Source: UM-FILTER-49-7 sp964599895 (lineage in GTDB: Bacteria; Acidobacteriota; Holophagae; Thermotomaculales; Thermotomaculaceae). From it: DNA of 32,010 nucleotides. Position numbers and translations under genes: made by a program. Positions 31,370 through 32,010 of this stretch are shown here, in pieces. How positions within the stretch are numbered: the stretch's first letter is position 1; each line of letters opens with the position of its first letter. The notes under the pieces were generated by a model. That model did no database searches and was not told where the DNA came from. It saw nothing but the letters and a program-made list of their open reading frames with translations. Location: assembly GCA_964599895.1 (NCBI GenBank), contig CAZRHT010000033.1, forward strand, positions 1 to 32,010. The letters run 5' to 3'.

Positions 31370-31398
31370 TTGATAGAGTGATCCTTATAAAATATGAA
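31370..31398 (+). promoter_or_regulatory. Promoter for the YjdF-like gene
   Basis: TTGATA (31370-31375), a 17-nt spacer and TATGAA (31393-31398), ending 15 nt before the ATG, with a strong GAGGAGGGGAG binding site in between. Confidence 0.5.
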
Positions 31399-31413
31399 TG
31401 CCGAGGAGGGGAG

Positions 31414-32010
31414 ATGAAACGCAAAATGAACTTTGGATTTCCGCAGGTTTTGCTTGTTCTATATCTAATTGAATTCACAGCATTGGCGATTCACCCATTT
31501 TCAAGGGAGGTCTGGACTGCAGAAAATGTGCCCATTGTGCTCATCGTACTGGTTCTGGCCCTCACCTATCGGTACTACCGATTTTCCAACACCTCCTACG
31601 GGCTGATGGCCGTGCTGATTTTTCTTCATACCATCGGCGGACACTTCACTTTTGAGCTGGTTCCATTTCAGTGGGTGACCGACTTATTTGGCTTTTCCCG
31701 GAACAATTTTGATCGTATTGCTCATTTCTCCGTGGGATTTTATGCCTTTGCCGCCTGTGAACTGGTGGAAAGAAAGAAATGGAGCCAATCCCGAATTCTG
31801 ACTGCCCTTTTCGGTATTTTCATGATATTCACTGTTGCAGCAGTCTACGAAATCCTGGAGTGGATCTTTGCTGTGACGGCCGACCCAAAAGCCGGGATTG
31901 CCTTCCTTGGCAGCCAGGGGGATATCTGGGACGCTCAGAAAGATATGTTGTCAGACGGCCTTGGTGCTGTCACCGCTACAATATTTTACGGACTCCTTCG
32001 CTGGCGAAAG
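31414..32010 (+). CDS. YjdF/DUF2238-family inner-membrane protein, 3' end missing
   Basis: The frame runs from the ATG at 31414 to the window end without a stop (199 codons), so it is truncated by the window, not by mutation. GAGGAGGGGAG lies just upstream. It begins MKRKMNFGFPQVLLVLYLI and has about five to six hydrophobic segments (VPIVLIVLVLAL, GLMAVLIFLHTIGGHFT, FSVGFYAFAACELV, FGIFMIFTVAAVYEILEW). The HTIGGHFTFE, NNFDRIAHFSVGF, AVYEILEWIFAV and GDIWDAQKDMLSDGLGAV blocks match DUF2238/YjdF, a membrane family of unknown function. It is divergent from the TetR operon. Few residues should be missing, as family members have about 200-210. Confidence 0.85.
   Translation, partial: MKRKMNFGFPQVLLVLYLIEFTALAIHPFSREVWTAENVPIVLIVLVLALTYRYYRFSNTSYGLMAVLIFLHTIGGHFTFELVPFQWVTDLFGFSRNNFDRIAHFSVGFYAFAACELVERKKWSQSRILTALFGIFMIFTVAAVYEILEWIFAVTADPKAGIAFLGSQGDIWDAQKDMLSDGLGAVTATIFYGLLRWRK

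Noticed and set aside
1..32010. CRISPR arrays, riboswitches or a tRNA-Sec gene (selC)
   Set aside because: I looked through the intergenic regions and saw no regularly spaced repeats, no recognised riboswitch and no selC-like RNA.

Overview
The window comes from a Gram-negative bacterium of moderate GC content. A Kdo/WaaP-type lipopolysaccharide kinase, a TonB-type protein and a TolC-adaptor-RND pump all imply an outer membrane. A Hanks-type Ser/Thr kinase, a DUF4388 protein, a long TPR protein and a tandem (duplicated) ThyX suggest an Acidobacteriota-like or deltaproteobacterial-like lineage, but nothing in the sequence fixes the phylum. The organism decodes UGA as selenocysteine: selD carries an in-frame UGA at the catalytic position, and selA and yedF lie close by. 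I saw no CRISPR array, insertion sequence, prophage or convincing genomic island; this is mostly core chromosome.

Layout. (1) 1-4.8 kb, minus strand: thyX (double domain) - selA - Kdo-kinase-like - DegT aminotransferase, tightly packed and closed by a terminator at 6-31. (2) 4.9-8.1 kb: a TonB-like gene with its own promoter and terminator (minus); then yedF-selD (plus) from a good promoter, with a 100-N scaffold gap inside selD; then a HAD phosphatase overlapping both neighbours. (3) 8.0-9.3 kb, minus: a soluble Ser/Thr kinase with a coiled-coil/TPR tail. (4) 9.4-12.6 kb, plus: a small exported protein, hslU, a TTG-started asparaginase and an HU-like gene. (5) 12.6-22.1 kb, minus: eleven closely spaced genes, in transcription order DUF4388 protein, 7-TM protein, coiled-coil protein, DnaC/IstB-like ATPase, proS, Nudix, hslV, TPR protein, plsY, then DUF3467 and maf behind a possible extra promoter. 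(6) 22.2-24.7 kb, plus: tRNA-Leu(CAA), tmRNA (ssrA), sfsA and a Xer recombinase. (7) 24.9-31.1 kb, minus: tetR-tolC-adaptor-RND efflux operon whose four genes are joined by three ATGA overlaps and whose promoter sits on a perfect 8-8-8 palindrome. (8) A partial YjdF/DUF2238 membrane protein runs off the right edge.

How the parts relate. SelD makes selenophosphate, SelA uses it to make Sec-tRNA, and YedF is a companion of selenium-using genomes; SelD itself appears to need Sec, so the pathway feeds back on itself. HslU and HslV form one protease, but here their genes lie about 4.7 kb apart on opposite strands. The TetR regulator probably represses its own efflux operon through the palindrome.

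Most notable observations: (a) Sec-containing SelD with a SECIS-like hairpin; (b) a tandem ThyX whose two halves have lost complementary catalytic motifs; (c) three first-in-operon genes (thyX, the Ser/Thr kinase, sfsA) with a -10 box only 6-8 nt before the ATG and no ribosome binding site, which suggests leaderless transcripts; (d) an uncharacterised DUF4388/7-TM/coiled-coil/DnaC-like cluster. Families are recognised by eye from motifs; no database search was run.
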